Part shown: positions 46,959 to 55,348 of the stretch, in pieces
Numbering within the stretch: position 1 is the stretch's first letter
Layout of the letters: the number at the start of each line of letters is the position of its first letter
NCBI RefSeq assembly: GCF_000745835.1
Contig: NZ_JQKB01000017.1
Location: 35,459-99,458, forward strand
DNA from: Belnapia moabensis DSM 16746
Lineage (GTDB): Bacteria > Pseudomonadota > Alphaproteobacteria > Acetobacterales > Acetobacteraceae
Length of the DNA stretch: 64,000 nt
Reading direction: 5' to 3'
Program-made: the position numbers and the translations under genes
The notes under the pieces: generated by a model
Told to the model about the DNA's origin: nothing
What the model saw: the letters and a program-made list of their open reading frames with translations, nothing else
Databases searched by the model: none

Positions 46959-47782
46959 CGCAGGCCCCAGTCGCTGAGGGCGGAGAAGCTTCCGCGCCGC
47001 TTGGCCTGGCTTCCGGGCGGCGCCAGCCGCAACCGGGCGGCCATTGCATCAGCGACCGCGCGCAGATCCTCGGCCGCCGGCCCATCGTGCGGATCGAGCA
47101 GCAAGCGCTTGTCGGCCAGCGCCTCGGCCACCGCCTCGTCGCGGCAGACGGCGCCGATCAGCCGCGTGCCGAGCGCCTCCGCCGCGCCGTCGAAGACCGC
47201 GCTGCCGAGCGGCGCGTCGAGATCGACCTGGTTCAGCACCACCACGGCCTTGTCCCCGGCCCGCGCCGCCAGCCTGCCGCGGCCGAGCCAGCGGTTGGAG
47301 GCGACAACCGGGATCTGCGCCGCGCTCGCCGCATCGGCCAGCAGCACGATGACCAGCAGGTCGGCCAGCGGCAGGATGGCGCCCGTGGCCGGCGTCGGCC
47401 CCGGCGGGCTGTCCACGACGACGACCAGGTCCGGGTCGGCCAGCATCTCCCGCACCGGCCCGGCCAGCAGCTCCGGCTCGGCATGCAGCGCCTGCGTGGT
47501 CTCCAGCGCCGTCAACGGATCGACCGTGCCATAGGGCAGCACGCGGACGCCGTGGCCGGTCTCGACCGTGGCCTGGCGCCAGAGCGGGCGATGCACGATC
47601 TCGCCGAGGAAGCCCATCTCCTCCCGTAGCGGCAGGCCGAATTGCAGGCGCAGCGCATTCTGCGGGTCGAGGTCGATGGCAAGCACGCGATGCCCGCGCT
47701 GGGCGAGCAGCGCCGCGACATGGGCGGCGAGGGTCGTCTTGCCGACGCCCCCCTTGGGTGAGGCGAATGCGATGAGCGGCAT
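46955..47782 (-). CDS. bcsQ: Cellulose biosynthesis ATPase BcsQ (MinD-like)
   Basis: A 275-residue ATPase of the ParA/MinD family. The deviant Walker A SPKGGVGKTT is at residues 8-17, Walker B is VVVVDSPPG, and the family region AIDLDPQNALRLQFGLP is present. BcsQ localises the cellulose synthase at the cell pole in enterobacteria. ATG 47782 is chosen by family start; a longer frame to 48328 is a shadow of the upstream proline-rich gene. The stop overlaps the bcsAB start by four bases. Confidence 0.93.
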   Translation of the reverse strand: MPLIAFASPKGGVGKTTLAAHVAALLAQRGHRVLAIDLDPQNALRLQFGLPLREEMGFLGEIVHRPLWRQATVETGHGVRVLPYGTVDPLTALETTQALHAEPELLAGPVREMLADPDLVVVVDSPPGPTPATGAILPLADLLVIVLLADAASAAQIPVVASNRWLGRGRLAARAGDKAVVVLNQVDLDAPLGSAVFDGAAEALGTRLIGAVCRDEAVAEALADKRLLLDPHDGPAAEDLRAVADAMAARLRLAPPGSQAKRRGSFSALSDWGLR

Positions 47783-47798
47783 GGCGACAGGGCTGCCT

Positions 47799-48308
47799 TC
47801 AGCCTGGCCAGGCGCGTCGCGGCGTCGTGCCGCGCGGCCTGGGCGAAATGGGGGCGGGCGATGGTGGGCGCGCGGCCGCGCCGCCAGGAAGCGCCGGCAT
47901 GGCGGGACGCGGCGCAGACCGAGCCGCGGGGCGGGGCGACGGAGCGATGGCCGGCTCCGGCGCAGGGGTGAGTTCTTCCAGCATGCGGTAGCGCCGGCTG
48001 GCGGGCGGCGGGGCGGCGTGCGGCGGCTCGGCCGGCGGCCGGACGAGGCGGATGGGCACCACCTCCGGCATGTGCTCGACCGGGGGCGGAGGCGGCGCGA
48101 GGACGGCCGGCTCGGGCGCCATCGCGGGCTCCGGAATGACGAGCGGCGGGCTCTCGGCCAGCGGTGCCGTCTCGGCCTGGGCTGCCTCGAATTCGGGTTC
48201 CGCCTCCGGCGCGATTGGGATCGGGTCGAATTCGACGGCAGGGAACGGGATATAGCGGAAGGCCCTGAGATCGCAGGCTGCAGCCACCTTGGCGACTTCA
48301 CGCTCCAC
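47799..48308 (-). CDS. Proline-rich protein at the head of the cellulose operon
   Basis: A 169-residue protein starting with GTG 48308. The first 35 residues (ACDLRAFRYIPFPAVEFDPI) form a compact hydrophobic-aromatic motif, and the rest is low complexity, rich in Pro, Ala and Glu. It lies 16 bases before bcsQ. Its position and composition recall the small accessory proteins BcsR, BcsO and BcsP, but no clear homology can be claimed. It probably helps place or regulate the synthase. Confidence 0.65.
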   Translation of the reverse strand: MEREVAKVAAACDLRAFRYIPFPAVEFDPIPIAPEAEPEFEAAQAETAPLAESPPLVIPEPAMAPEPAVLAPPPPPVEHMPEVVPIRLVRPPAEPPHAAPPPASRRYRMLEELTPAPEPAIAPSPRPAARSAPRPAMPALPGGAAARPPSPAPISPRPRGTTPRRAWPG

Positions 48309-48450
48309 GGTCGAATTGTCCTCTGCAAATTATCGACATGATGTAGGGCCGAGCCGATTGCTGCAACCTTACGACGAACGGCATTTACACCTTCTTAGCG
48401 AAAACGCACCGAGAAACCGGAGGCGAGACCCAATCAGGAGGGGGAAATTT

Positions 48451-48470
48451 TATGGCTCGATACAGCCATA
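48451..48470. promoter_or_regulatory. 20-bp inverted repeat between the cellulose operon and the plus-strand genes
   Basis: TATGGCT (48451-48457) and AGCCATA (48464-48470) are perfect complements around CGATAC, followed by TAATAT (48473-48478). This AT-rich 248-base gap holds the promoters of the cellulose operon (minus) and of the genes from 48557 (plus). It could be a regulator-binding site. Confidence 0.35.
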
Positions 48471-48556
48471 GGTAATATAGGTGGCCATGCTCGCCAGCCA
48501 GGGTGGCTGTCGGCCGATTCCAGCCTAATCTCCACATTCCCCGAAGGGTCTCTCCG

Positions 48557-48694
48557 ATGCTCATCGAGCCCATCCGCACCACCACCCGCTACGGCGAGAG
48601 CGGCAAGACCAGCACGCTGCACTACACCATCGGCAGCCTGACGGTGATCGCGGTGCTGTTCGGCCTCTTCCTCCTCGCCGGGCTGGAGCTCTAG
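48557..48694 (+). CDS. Small single-pass membrane protein
   Basis: A 45-residue predicted protein. A charged N-terminal part (IEPIRTTTRYGESGKTSTLH) is followed by one hydrophobic segment, SLTVIAVLFGLFLLAGLEL, that should span the membrane. GAAGGG lies about 9 bases before the ATG. Its stop at 48692-48694 is 3 bases before the possible ATC start of the DedA-like gene. No family is recognised. Confidence 0.5.
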   Translation: MLIEPIRTTTRYGESGKTSTLHYTIGSLTVIAVLFGLFLLAGLEL

Positions 48695-48766
48695 GCCATC
48701 GGCTGGCTGCGCGATCGCCGGCTCTGGCTGGCGCTGTTCGCGGTCGCGCTCATCCTCGGGCTACGG

Positions 48767-49402
48767 TTGTCGGGCCTCGGCGAGCTACTCTCGATCGAGA
48801 CGCTGCGCAGCCACCGGGCGGAGCTCACCGGCTGGGTCGCGGCGCATCAGGTCGGCGCAGCGCTCGCCTATATCGGGCTGTATACCGCGGCGGTCGCCTT
48901 CTCCATCCCCGGCGCCGTCATCCTGACGCTGGCGGGCGGCTTCCTCTTCGGCGCCGTAGCAGGCACGTTGCTGGCGGCCACGGGCGCGACGGCGGGGGCG
49001 GTGCTGGTCTTCCTCTTCGCCCGGGCGATCTTCGGCGAGAAGGCGCTGGACCGCTTCGGCGAGCGGGGGCGGAAGCTGGCCGAGGGCATCCGCCGCAATG
49101 CCTGGTCCTACCTGCTGGTGCTGCGGCTGGTGCCGCTCTTTCCCTTCTTCCTCGTCAACCTGGTGCCGGCCTTCGTCGGGGTGCGGCTGCCGGTCTATGC
49201 GGCGACGACCTGCCTCGGCATCCTGCCGGCGACGGCGGTCTTCGCGCTATCAGGGGCGGGGCTCGGCTCGGTGCTGGATTCGGGCGGGCCGCTCGAACTG
49301 CGCTCCATCCTGACGCCGCAGGTGCTCGGCGCGCTCTGCGGCTTGGCGGCACTGTCACTCGCCGCCATCCCGCTGAAGAACCGCTTTCAGAGGGCGGAGT
49401 AG
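48767..49402 (+). CDS. TVP38/TMEM64 (DedA-like) membrane protein
   Basis: Written from TTG 48767 this is 211 residues: a SNARE-associated/VTT-domain protein with FSIPGAVILTLAGGFLFGAVAGT, the FARAIFGEKA loop, RRNAWSYLLVLRLVPLFPFFLVNLVPAF and a later helix. The same frame is open back to 48695 and codes an additional membrane helix (RLWLALFAVALILGL) that belongs with the family. An SD, GGAG (48685-48688), is 9 bases before ATC 48698, whereas TTG 48767 has none, so ATC may be the true start. The family is thought to move lipids or maintain membrane polarity. Confidence 0.8.
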   Translation: MSGLGELLSIETLRSHRAELTGWVAAHQVGAALAYIGLYTAAVAFSIPGAVILTLAGGFLFGAVAGTLLAATGATAGAVLVFLFARAIFGEKALDRFGERGRKLAEGIRRNAWSYLLVLRLVPLFPFFLVNLVPAFVGVRLPVYAATTCLGILPATAVFALSGAGLGSVLDSGGPLELRSILTPQVLGALCGLAALSLAAIPLKNRFQRAE

Positions 49403-50163
49403 CCCCCGTCCACCGTCCAGTTTGAGCCGGTGACGAAGCTCGCCCGCTCCGAGCAGAGCCAGACCACCGCCTCGGCGATCTCCTCCGGCACGCCGAAGCG
49501 GCCGAGCGCGGTGCGGGCGACGATCCGGTCGCCGCGGCGGCGCTTCGATTCCTCGGTCATCGGCGTCTCGATATAGCCGGGGCAGACGGCGTTGATGCGG
49601 ATGTTCTCCGCCGCATGATCGACGGCCGCCGCCTTGGTCAGCCCGACCACGCCATGCTTGCCGACGACATAGCCCGCTGCTCCCGGCAGCCCGACCAGCC
49701 CGGCGACGGAAGCGGTGTTGACAATGGCGCCGCCGCCCTGCTTGCGCATCTGCGCCACCTCGTGCCGCAGGCAGCGCCAGACGCCGGTGAGGTTCACGTC
49801 CAGCAGCCGCTGCCAGGAGGCCTCGGCCAGGTCGGCGGCCAGCACGCCCGTCGCGTTGACCTGATGCGGCGCGATGCCGGCATTGTTGAAAGCGCAGTCG
49901 AGCCCGCCGAAGGCCGCGACAGCCGCCGCCACCATGGCCTGCACCTGCTCCTCATCCGTCACGTCGCAGGCGATGGCGACCGCCTGCCCGCCCTGCGCCT
50001 CGATGGCGGCAACGGTCTTCTGCGCCGCCTCCAGCGTCTGGTCGGCAGCAGCCACCCAGGCGCCCTCGCGGGCGAAGGCGAGCGCCGTCGCCCGGCCGAT
50101 GCCGGAGCCCGCCCCCGTCACCAGCGCCGACTTGCCGGCGAGCATCCCCTTCGTCCCGCTCAC
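49387..50163 (-). CDS. Short-chain dehydrogenase/reductase
   Basis: A 258-residue NAD(P)-dependent oxidoreductase. The cofactor motif TGAGSGIG is near residues 16-23, NNAG at about 92-95, catalytic Ser in NTASVAG, and YVVGK is the Tyr-Lys pair. VCPGYIETPM follows. It starts with GTG, overlapping the upstream hydrolase stop by four bases (GTGA). Last gene of a minus-strand catabolic set. Its tail overlaps the DedA-like gene by 16 bases in a convergent arrangement. Confidence 0.93.
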   Translation of the reverse strand: MSGTKGMLAGKSALVTGAGSGIGRATALAFAREGAWVAAADQTLEAAQKTVAAIEAQGGQAVAIACDVTDEEQVQAMVAAAVAAFGGLDCAFNNAGIAPHQVNATGVLAADLAEASWQRLLDVNLTGVWRCLRHEVAQMRKQGGGAIVNTASVAGLVGLPGAAGYVVGKHGVVGLTKAAAVDHAAENIRINAVCPGYIETPMTEESKRRRGDRIVARTALGRFGVPEEIAEAVVWLCSERASFVTGSNWTVDGGYSAL

Positions 50164-51116
50164 AGCGCTGTCTCCTCGGCCCAGTGATGCGCCAGCGAGA
50201 GCGCAGCCTGCCGCAGCACCAGCGCCGAGGCCGGGATGAACTTGCCCATGGTGAGGAAGGCATGGATCTGGTCGGCGACATGCAGGTAGGTGACGCGTAC
50301 GCCATCCTCCTCCAGCCGCCGCGCATAGGCCGCGCCCTCATCGACCAGCGGGTCGTAGCCCGCGGTCATGACAAAGGCGGGCGGCGTGCCGGCCAGGCTG
50401 TTGGCGCGCAGCGGCGAGGCCTGCCACTCGAAACGCCGCTCCGGCTCCGGCACGTAATGGCCGATGAACCAGCGCATGGTCTCGCTGGTGAGGATCAGGC
50501 CCTCGGTGAAGCGTTCATAGGCCGGGCGATGCGCCGCCATGTCGGTCGCCGGGTAGAGCAGCATCTGGTAGCCGACCGCCGGCACCGTGCCGTCCCGCCC
50601 CATGATCGCCAGCACGGCAGCGAGGTTGCCGCCGGCGCTGTCGCCGCCGACGGCGAGCTTCGTCGGGTCGATGCGGAGCGGCCCGGCATTCTCCACCACC
50701 CAGCGCAACGCCGCCGCGCTGTCATCGACCGCCGCCGGATAGGGGTGCTCGGGCCCCATCCGGTAGTCGACGGCGATGACGCAGCAGCGCGCCGCATTGG
50801 CCAGCAGCCGGCAGGGCTGGTCGTGGCTGTCGAGGTCGCCGATCACCCAGCCGCCGCCGTGGAGGAAGAGCAGGCAGGGCAGCGCCTCTCCGGCCTCGGT
50901 ACCGGCGGCGCGGTAGCGGCGCAGCTTGATGGGGCCGGCCGGGCCGGGGCAGGTGAGGTCCTCGACCTCCGACACCGCCTCCCCCTCGGGCTGCAGCACG
51001 CTGCGAGACCTAGCCGAGGCGGCGCGGGCCTCCTCTGGGTTGAGCGTATGGATGGGCGGGCGACCCATCTCGCGGATCAGGTCGAGGACGCGCTGCGCGC
51101 CGGGATCGATGGGCAT
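50160..51116 (-). CDS. Alpha/beta hydrolase, hormone-sensitive-lipase type
   Basis: A 318-residue esterase of the HSL (bacterial family IV) group. HGGGW near residue 86 forms the oxyanion hole, Ser in GDSAGG (about 161-166) is the nucleophile, and the DP and DQIHAF motifs supply Asp and His. GPEHPYPAAVDDS is typical. Likely hydrolyses short-chain esters. It lies 5 bases after the upstream hydrolase. Confidence 0.92.
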   Translation of the reverse strand: MPIDPGAQRVLDLIREMGRPPIHTLNPEEARAASARSRSVLQPEGEAVSEVEDLTCPGPAGPIKLRRYRAAGTEAGEALPCLLFLHGGGWVIGDLDSHDQPCRLLANAARCCVIAVDYRMGPEHPYPAAVDDSAAALRWVVENAGPLRIDPTKLAVGGDSAGGNLAAVLAIMGRDGTVPAVGYQMLLYPATDMAAHRPAYERFTEGLILTSETMRWFIGHYVPEPERRFEWQASPLRANSLAGTPPAFVMTAGYDPLVDEGAAYARRLEEDGVRVTYLHVADQIHAFLTMGKFIPASALVLRQAALSLAHHWAEETAL

Positions 51117-51121
51117 GGGGT

Positions 51122-51904
51122 TCAGCCTGTCCAGGAAAGGATTGCGGAAGCGACCTCGTCCGGCCGGTCGAGTTCGGCGAGATGCCCCGCGCCGGGGATC
51201 ATGCGTATCTCGTGGGGGCCTGCAAGCCGGGCGGCGATGCGCCCGGCATAGCTTGGCGGCATGATGCGGTCCTGCTCGCCCCAAAGGATGAGCGTCGGCG
51301 CCGTGACCAGCGGCAGGCGCCGCTCCAGCCGCATATTGCCAAGCGGCCAGAAGATGCGCGCCGCCGCCTCCGTGGCGCGGGTCTGCTCGATCGGCCATTC
51401 GACCGAATGGGCGCCCTCCGGCATCGCCTTCAGCGCAGCCCAGCGCTCCGGATCGGCACACATCAGCCCCCCAACCCGGTCGGCACGCTGCGCCCAGGGG
51501 TCGGTCGGCGGGTCGCCCTCATCGAACAGGCCGAAGGGGGCCGAGAGCACCAGCCGGCGGACTGACGTCGGCCAGATCGCCGCCATCTCCGCCGCGAAGG
51601 AGGCGCCGACCGAGCTGCCGGCGAGATCCGCCCCGTCCAGCCCGGCGGCCAGCAGCGTCTGCCGCACCGCCAGCACCCAGTCGAGATGGCTGTCGAGCAC
51701 GCTATGGCCGCGGTCACCGCCCGGAAAGCCCGGCAGCGAGGGCACGATGACGGTGCGGTGCTCCGCCAGCCGATCAAGGAAGGGAACCCAACGCGGCAGC
51801 CCGCCGAAGCCGGCCAGGAAGCCGAGCGGCGCGCCGCTGCCCTTGCGCCAGATGCGCGTCGGAAAGCCGTTAATGTCGACGGTCGAAACCTCGGGCCCGC
51901 TCAT
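51122..51904 (-). CDS. Alpha/beta fold hydrolase
   Basis: A 260-residue hydrolase. AGFGGLPRW near residue 31 is the HGxP-like oxyanion region, Ser in GSSVGAS near 99 is the nucleophile, WGEQDRIMPP supplies the Asp and GAGHLAE the His. It resembles meta-cleavage or lactone hydrolases. It follows the LLM oxidoreductase by 9 bases and precedes a second hydrolase by 5, so all four genes form one operon. Confidence 0.88.
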   Translation of the reverse strand: MSGPEVSTVDINGFPTRIWRKGSGAPLGFLAGFGGLPRWVPFLDRLAEHRTVIVPSLPGFPGGDRGHSVLDSHLDWVLAVRQTLLAAGLDGADLAGSSVGASFAAEMAAIWPTSVRRLVLSAPFGLFDEGDPPTDPWAQRADRVGGLMCADPERWAALKAMPEGAHSVEWPIEQTRATEAAARIFWPLGNMRLERRLPLVTAPTLILWGEQDRIMPPSYAGRIAARLAGPHEIRMIPGAGHLAELDRPDEVASAILSWTG

Positions 51905-51913
51905 ACCGCGGCC

Positions 51914-53179
51914 CTACTCGGCCGCCTGGCGAAAGGCGGGAATGGTCGCCCGCTCGGCTTCGGCCATCGGCTTCGGCCACCAGCGGTCCTCCCACTCGGC
52001 GAAGCGCGTCCGCATGCGCGGCATGACCTTCTCGGCAAACAGCCGCGTGTTGTACTGGGTCAGCTCCTTGCCCATGCTGCCGAACTGCATGAGCAGCATG
52101 AGATGGCCGACATTCAGGTCGTCGGCCAGCGCGTTGAGCTGCTCCACCACCTCGTCCGGCGAGCCGATCACGACATAGCCGCGGTCCACGAAGTCGGCCA
52201 TGGTCATGCCGCGGTTCGTCTTGTCGCCCATGATGAGCGACTGCGCGTTCGCCGCCTTCTTCACCATGCTCTCGAGCCCGGCGCGCTGCGTCGCCTCCGT
52301 GCTGTAGCCGGCGGGCGAGGCGAAGCGCGGATCGACATGGAGGCAGCGGTTGAAGAAATACTCGGCTGGCTCGGTATAGAGGTCGATCGCCTGCTGGCGG
52401 CTCTCGGCCACGGCAACCACCTGGGCGAAACCGGCGCGATAAGGGTTCCGGTCCTTGCCGAGACGGTCCATCTCCGCCCAGAACCCGTCCATCGTCGCCT
52501 TGCCGGCCTTGTAGCCGTAATAGGACAGGTAGCAGTACACGTAGTCCATCTCGGCGCACCATTGCCAAGTCTCGACCGAGCCGCCGCCTGGAATCCAGAT
52601 CGGCGGATGCGGCTGCTGCACCGGGCGCGGCCAGATGTTCACGTAACGCTGCTGGTTGAAGCGGCCGTTGAAAGCGAAGGTGTCCTGCTCCGTCCAGGCC
52701 TTGATGACGAGGTCATGCGCCTCGAGGTAACGCTCGCGCAGCATTGACGGGTTCTGGCCATAGGCGAAGCAGGTGTCCATCGGCGTCCCCACCGGGAAGC
52801 CGGCGATCAGCCGCCCGCCGCTGATGACGTCGAGCATGGCGAATTCCTCGGCCACGCGGGGCGGCGGGTTGTAGAGGGCGAGGCTGTTGCCCATCACGCA
52901 GATCGGCACCTGGCTGGTGCGCCGCGCCAGCGCCGAGGCGATGAGGTTGGGGCTCGGCATCAGTCCGTAGCCGTTCGAGTGGTGCTCGTTGACGCAGATC
53001 GCGTCGTAGCCGCAATCGGCGGCGTATTCGAGCTCATCCATGAAGTCGTTGTACATGCGGTGGGCGCGCTTCGGGTCGAAGAGCGAGGAGTGGATATCGA
53101 CCCAGACCGAGGGATGCCGCTCCCGGAAGTCCTCCGGCAGCTCGGTATAGGGCATCAGGTGGAACCACATGAGCTTCAT
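51914..53179 (-). CDS. LLM class flavin-dependent oxidoreductase
   Basis: A 421-residue luciferase-like monooxygenase using reduced FMN. ICVNEHH near residue 62-68 is the luciferase-family EHH motif, GNSLALYNPPPRVAEEFAMLDVISGGR follows and PVGTPMDT, WPRPVQQPHPPIWIPGGGS complete the family pattern. It lacks its own flavin reductase nearby. With two hydrolases and an SDR downstream, it probably starts breakdown of a cyclic or ether/ester-containing compound. Confidence 0.93.
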   Translation of the reverse strand: MKLMWFHLMPYTELPEDFRERHPSVWVDIHSSLFDPKRAHRMYNDFMDELEYAADCGYDAICVNEHHSNGYGLMPSPNLIASALARRTSQVPICVMGNSLALYNPPPRVAEEFAMLDVISGGRLIAGFPVGTPMDTCFAYGQNPSMLRERYLEAHDLVIKAWTEQDTFAFNGRFNQQRYVNIWPRPVQQPHPPIWIPGGGSVETWQWCAEMDYVYCYLSYYGYKAGKATMDGFWAEMDRLGKDRNPYRAGFAQVVAVAESRQQAIDLYTEPAEYFFNRCLHVDPRFASPAGYSTEATQRAGLESMVKKAANAQSLIMGDKTNRGMTMADFVDRGYVVIGSPDEVVEQLNALADDLNVGHLMLLMQFGSMGKELTQYNTRLFAEKVMPRMRTRFAEWEDRWWPKPMAEAERATIPAFRQAAE

Positions 53180-53289
53180 GGCAGGCCTCCTCCGGGCGCC
53201 GGGCGGATCGAGCCGCCTTCTGTGCCGAAAAGCCTAGCCTGCTACCGGAGAAGCTGGAAAGGGAGGATGCGGGACCGCCGGCGGAACGG

Positions 53290-54174
53290 TCAGGCCCGCT
53301 CCTCGCTCCCACTCACCACCACCGGCTCCAGCATCGCCTCCGCCTCCCGCTTCAGCTGCCGGTAGCTGCGGGCGGAGAAGGGCAGCATCCCGCCATAGAT
53401 CAGCCCGCCCGCCGCCAGCGCCGCCCAGGGCTCGGTCAGCAGCACCGCCACATAGGCGCCGATGCCGAGCAGCAGCGGCAGCACGTAATCCGCCGGCACC
53501 TTGAAATTTTTGAAGCTCCAGGTCGGCAGGGTCGAGACCATCAGCCCGCCGACCACCACCAGCAGCAGGCCGGAGAAGGCCGGGTGCCGCACCGCTCCCG
53601 CCAGCCCGGCCCAGCCCCAATCCTGGAAGAGCAGCGCGGCGAATAGCGGGAAGAGTGCCAGCCCGGCGCCTGCCGGCGCCGGCACGCCGGTGAAGAAATT
53701 CTGCGAATAGGCCGGCTTCGGCGGCGGCCCGGCCAGCGGCAATGCCGGCGCATCCTCGATCGCGGCATTGAAGCGCGCCAGCCGCAGCGCCGAGCAGACG
53801 GCAAACAGCAGGCAGGGCGTGAAGCCGAGCCCCCGCGCGTCGTGCAGCGTCCAGAGGAAGAGAATTAGCGCCGGCGCCACGCCGAAGCAGAGGAAGTCGG
53901 AGAGGCTGTCAAACTCCGCGCCGAACCGGCTGGTCGCCTTCAGCAGCCGGGCGAGGCGCCCGTCCAGCGCGTCGATGGTGGCGCAGACGACGATCAGCGC
54001 CGCCGCCTTCTCCCATTGCGCGTCGAAGGCGAAGCGGATGGCGGTCAGCCCGGCGCAAAGGCCGAGCATCGTCATGATGTTCGGGATCAGCCGATTGAAG
54101 GAGGGGCCCTTGTAGCGCGGCCTGGTGCGGGGCCGGAGGCGCCGCAGCCGCCCTCGCAGGCGCGTCCCGCTCAC
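53290..54174 (-). CDS. pssA: CDP-diacylglycerol--serine O-phosphatidyltransferase
   Basis: A 294-residue inner-membrane enzyme making phosphatidylserine from CDP-diacylglycerol and serine. The CDP-alcohol phosphatidyltransferase motif [19 protein letters not shown] with following SLSD (DG-x2-AR-x8-G-x3-D-x3-D) is complete at about residues 70-90. Several membrane helices follow. The start is GTG 54174, overlapping the psd stop by four bases. The N-terminus is basic. Confidence 0.95.
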   Translation of the reverse strand: MSGTRLRGRLRRLRPRTRPRYKGPSFNRLIPNIMTMLGLCAGLTAIRFAFDAQWEKAAALIVVCATIDALDGRLARLLKATSRFGAEFDSLSDFLCFGVAPALILFLWTLHDARGLGFTPCLLFAVCSALRLARFNAAIEDAPALPLAGPPPKPAYSQNFFTGVPAPAGAGLALFPLFAALLFQDWGWAGLAGAVRHPAFSGLLLVVVGGLMVSTLPTWSFKNFKVPADYVLPLLLGIGAYVAVLLTEPWAALAAGGLIYGGMLPFSARSYRQLKREAEAMLEPVVVSGSEERA

Positions 54175-54860
54175 AGCGGCAGCCTCGCAGGCATCAGGTC
54201 GGCGATCACCGTCTCGCCGCCGATCATCGTCTGCCCGACCGTGACCAGGGGCCGCACGCCTTCCGGCAGGTAGAGATCCGTCCGGCTGCCGAACCGGATG
54301 ATGCCGAAGCGCTCGCCGGCATCAAGGCTATCCCCTTCCCGCACGTCGCAGAGGATGCGCCGCGCGACCAGCCCGGCGATCTGGACCACGGCGACATCCC
54401 GCCCATCCGGCAGGCGCAGCGCGAGGGCGTTCCGCTCATTGTCCTCGCTCGCCTTGTCGAGATTGGCGCTGACGAATTTCCCCGGCCGGTAGGCGATGCG
54501 CGTCACCCGGCCCGCCACCGGCGAGCGGTTCACATGCACATCCATCACCGAGAGGAAGATCGCCACCCGCCAGCGCGGCGCCGGGCCGAGGCCGAGTTCC
54601 GCCGGCGGCACGGCCGGCATGACGCTCACCACATGCCCGTCCGCCGGAGCGATGGCCAGCCCCTCGCGATCCGGGGGCACGCGGCGTGGGTCACGGAAGA
54701 AGTAGAGACAGAAGAGAGTGAAGATCAGCCCCAGCCAGAACAGCCAGCTGCCGAGCAGCAGCCCGCCAATGACAGCGACGGCAAGGCCGATCGCGATGAA
54801 AGGGTAGCCGGCCCTGTGGGGCGGGGCCAGCACGAGCCGCAAACTTTGTCCGAGCGCCAT
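54171..54860 (-). CDS. psd: Phosphatidylserine decarboxylase, short type
   Basis: A 229-residue proenzyme that decarboxylates phosphatidylserine to phosphatidylethanolamine, using a pyruvoyl group formed by self-cleavage. Two membrane segments lie at about 20-55, then [11 protein letters not shown], the metal-site [11 protein letters not shown] and the cleavage site Gly-Ser in IRFGSRTD near residue 190. This is the short form common in alphaproteobacteria. It is first in the pair with pssA. Confidence 0.95.
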   Translation of the reverse strand: MALGQSLRLVLAPPHRAGYPFIAIGLAVAVIGGLLLGSWLFWLGLIFTLFCLYFFRDPRRVPPDREGLAIAPADGHVVSVMPAVPPAELGLGPAPRWRVAIFLSVMDVHVNRSPVAGRVTRIAYRPGKFVSANLDKASEDNERNALALRLPDGRDVAVVQIAGLVARRILCDVREGDSLDAGERFGIIRFGSRTDLYLPEGVRPLVTVGQTMIGGETVIADLMPARLPL

Positions 54861-54907
54861 GGCGCGGGTTTATGGTGCGTTCATCTTCGGGCGGCAAGCT
54901 GTACCGC

Positions 54908-55348
54908 ATGGCAAACCGCATCACCTCCGGCCTCACCTTGGGCCCCTTCGCCGTCGATCGCGATGGAACGTTGCAGCCTCGGGCGCCGGGCCTCCGCCCC
55001 GCCATGCGCTTCGCCTGGCGCGGCCGGCGCTGCGAGGCGGCCCTGACACAGGAGGAGGTGCATCTGGCCGCCTTCGCCGCCCGGGTTCCCTCCACGGCCG
55101 AGGCGGGGACGGACAGGCCAGGCGCCTTCGAGGCCATCGCCGCCCTCCCCGGCAGCCTGCCGCCGGGCTGGAAGGCGCGATTGCTGCCGGACCATCGGGT
55201 AGTGCTGGAAGCCTCGGCGCCATTGTCAGAGCCGCCGACGGCCACCGAGCTGGTCGCCGCCATGGTCCGCTTCGCCCTCGACCTCGACCCCTATCTGGAC
55301 CGGCTGGACTCAGCGCTCGTGCCGCTCTCCGGCACCGCGAACAACTGA
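54908..55348 (+). CDS. Conserved-looking protein of unknown function
   Basis: A 146-residue predicted cytosolic protein, MANRITSGLTLGPFAVDRDG at the start. It has no signal peptide or recognised domain. The amino acid composition looks like a real protein, and GGCGGCA lies before the ATG; an in-frame ATG at 54872 would overlap the psd promoter region. The last 58 bases overlap the end of the LysM protein gene on the other strand. Function unknown. Confidence 0.55.
   Translation: MANRITSGLTLGPFAVDRDGTLQPRAPGLRPAMRFAWRGRRCEAALTQEEVHLAAFAARVPSTAEAGTDRPGAFEAIAALPGSLPPGWKARLLPDHRVVLEASAPLSEPPTATELVAAMVRFALDLDPYLDRLDSALVPLSGTANN

Noticed and set aside
46955..48328. A single 457-codon gene including bcsQ with a long N-terminal extension
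   Set aside because: The extra N-terminal part is the wrong frame of the proline-rich gene; BcsQ homologues begin at the MPLIAFASPKGG region.
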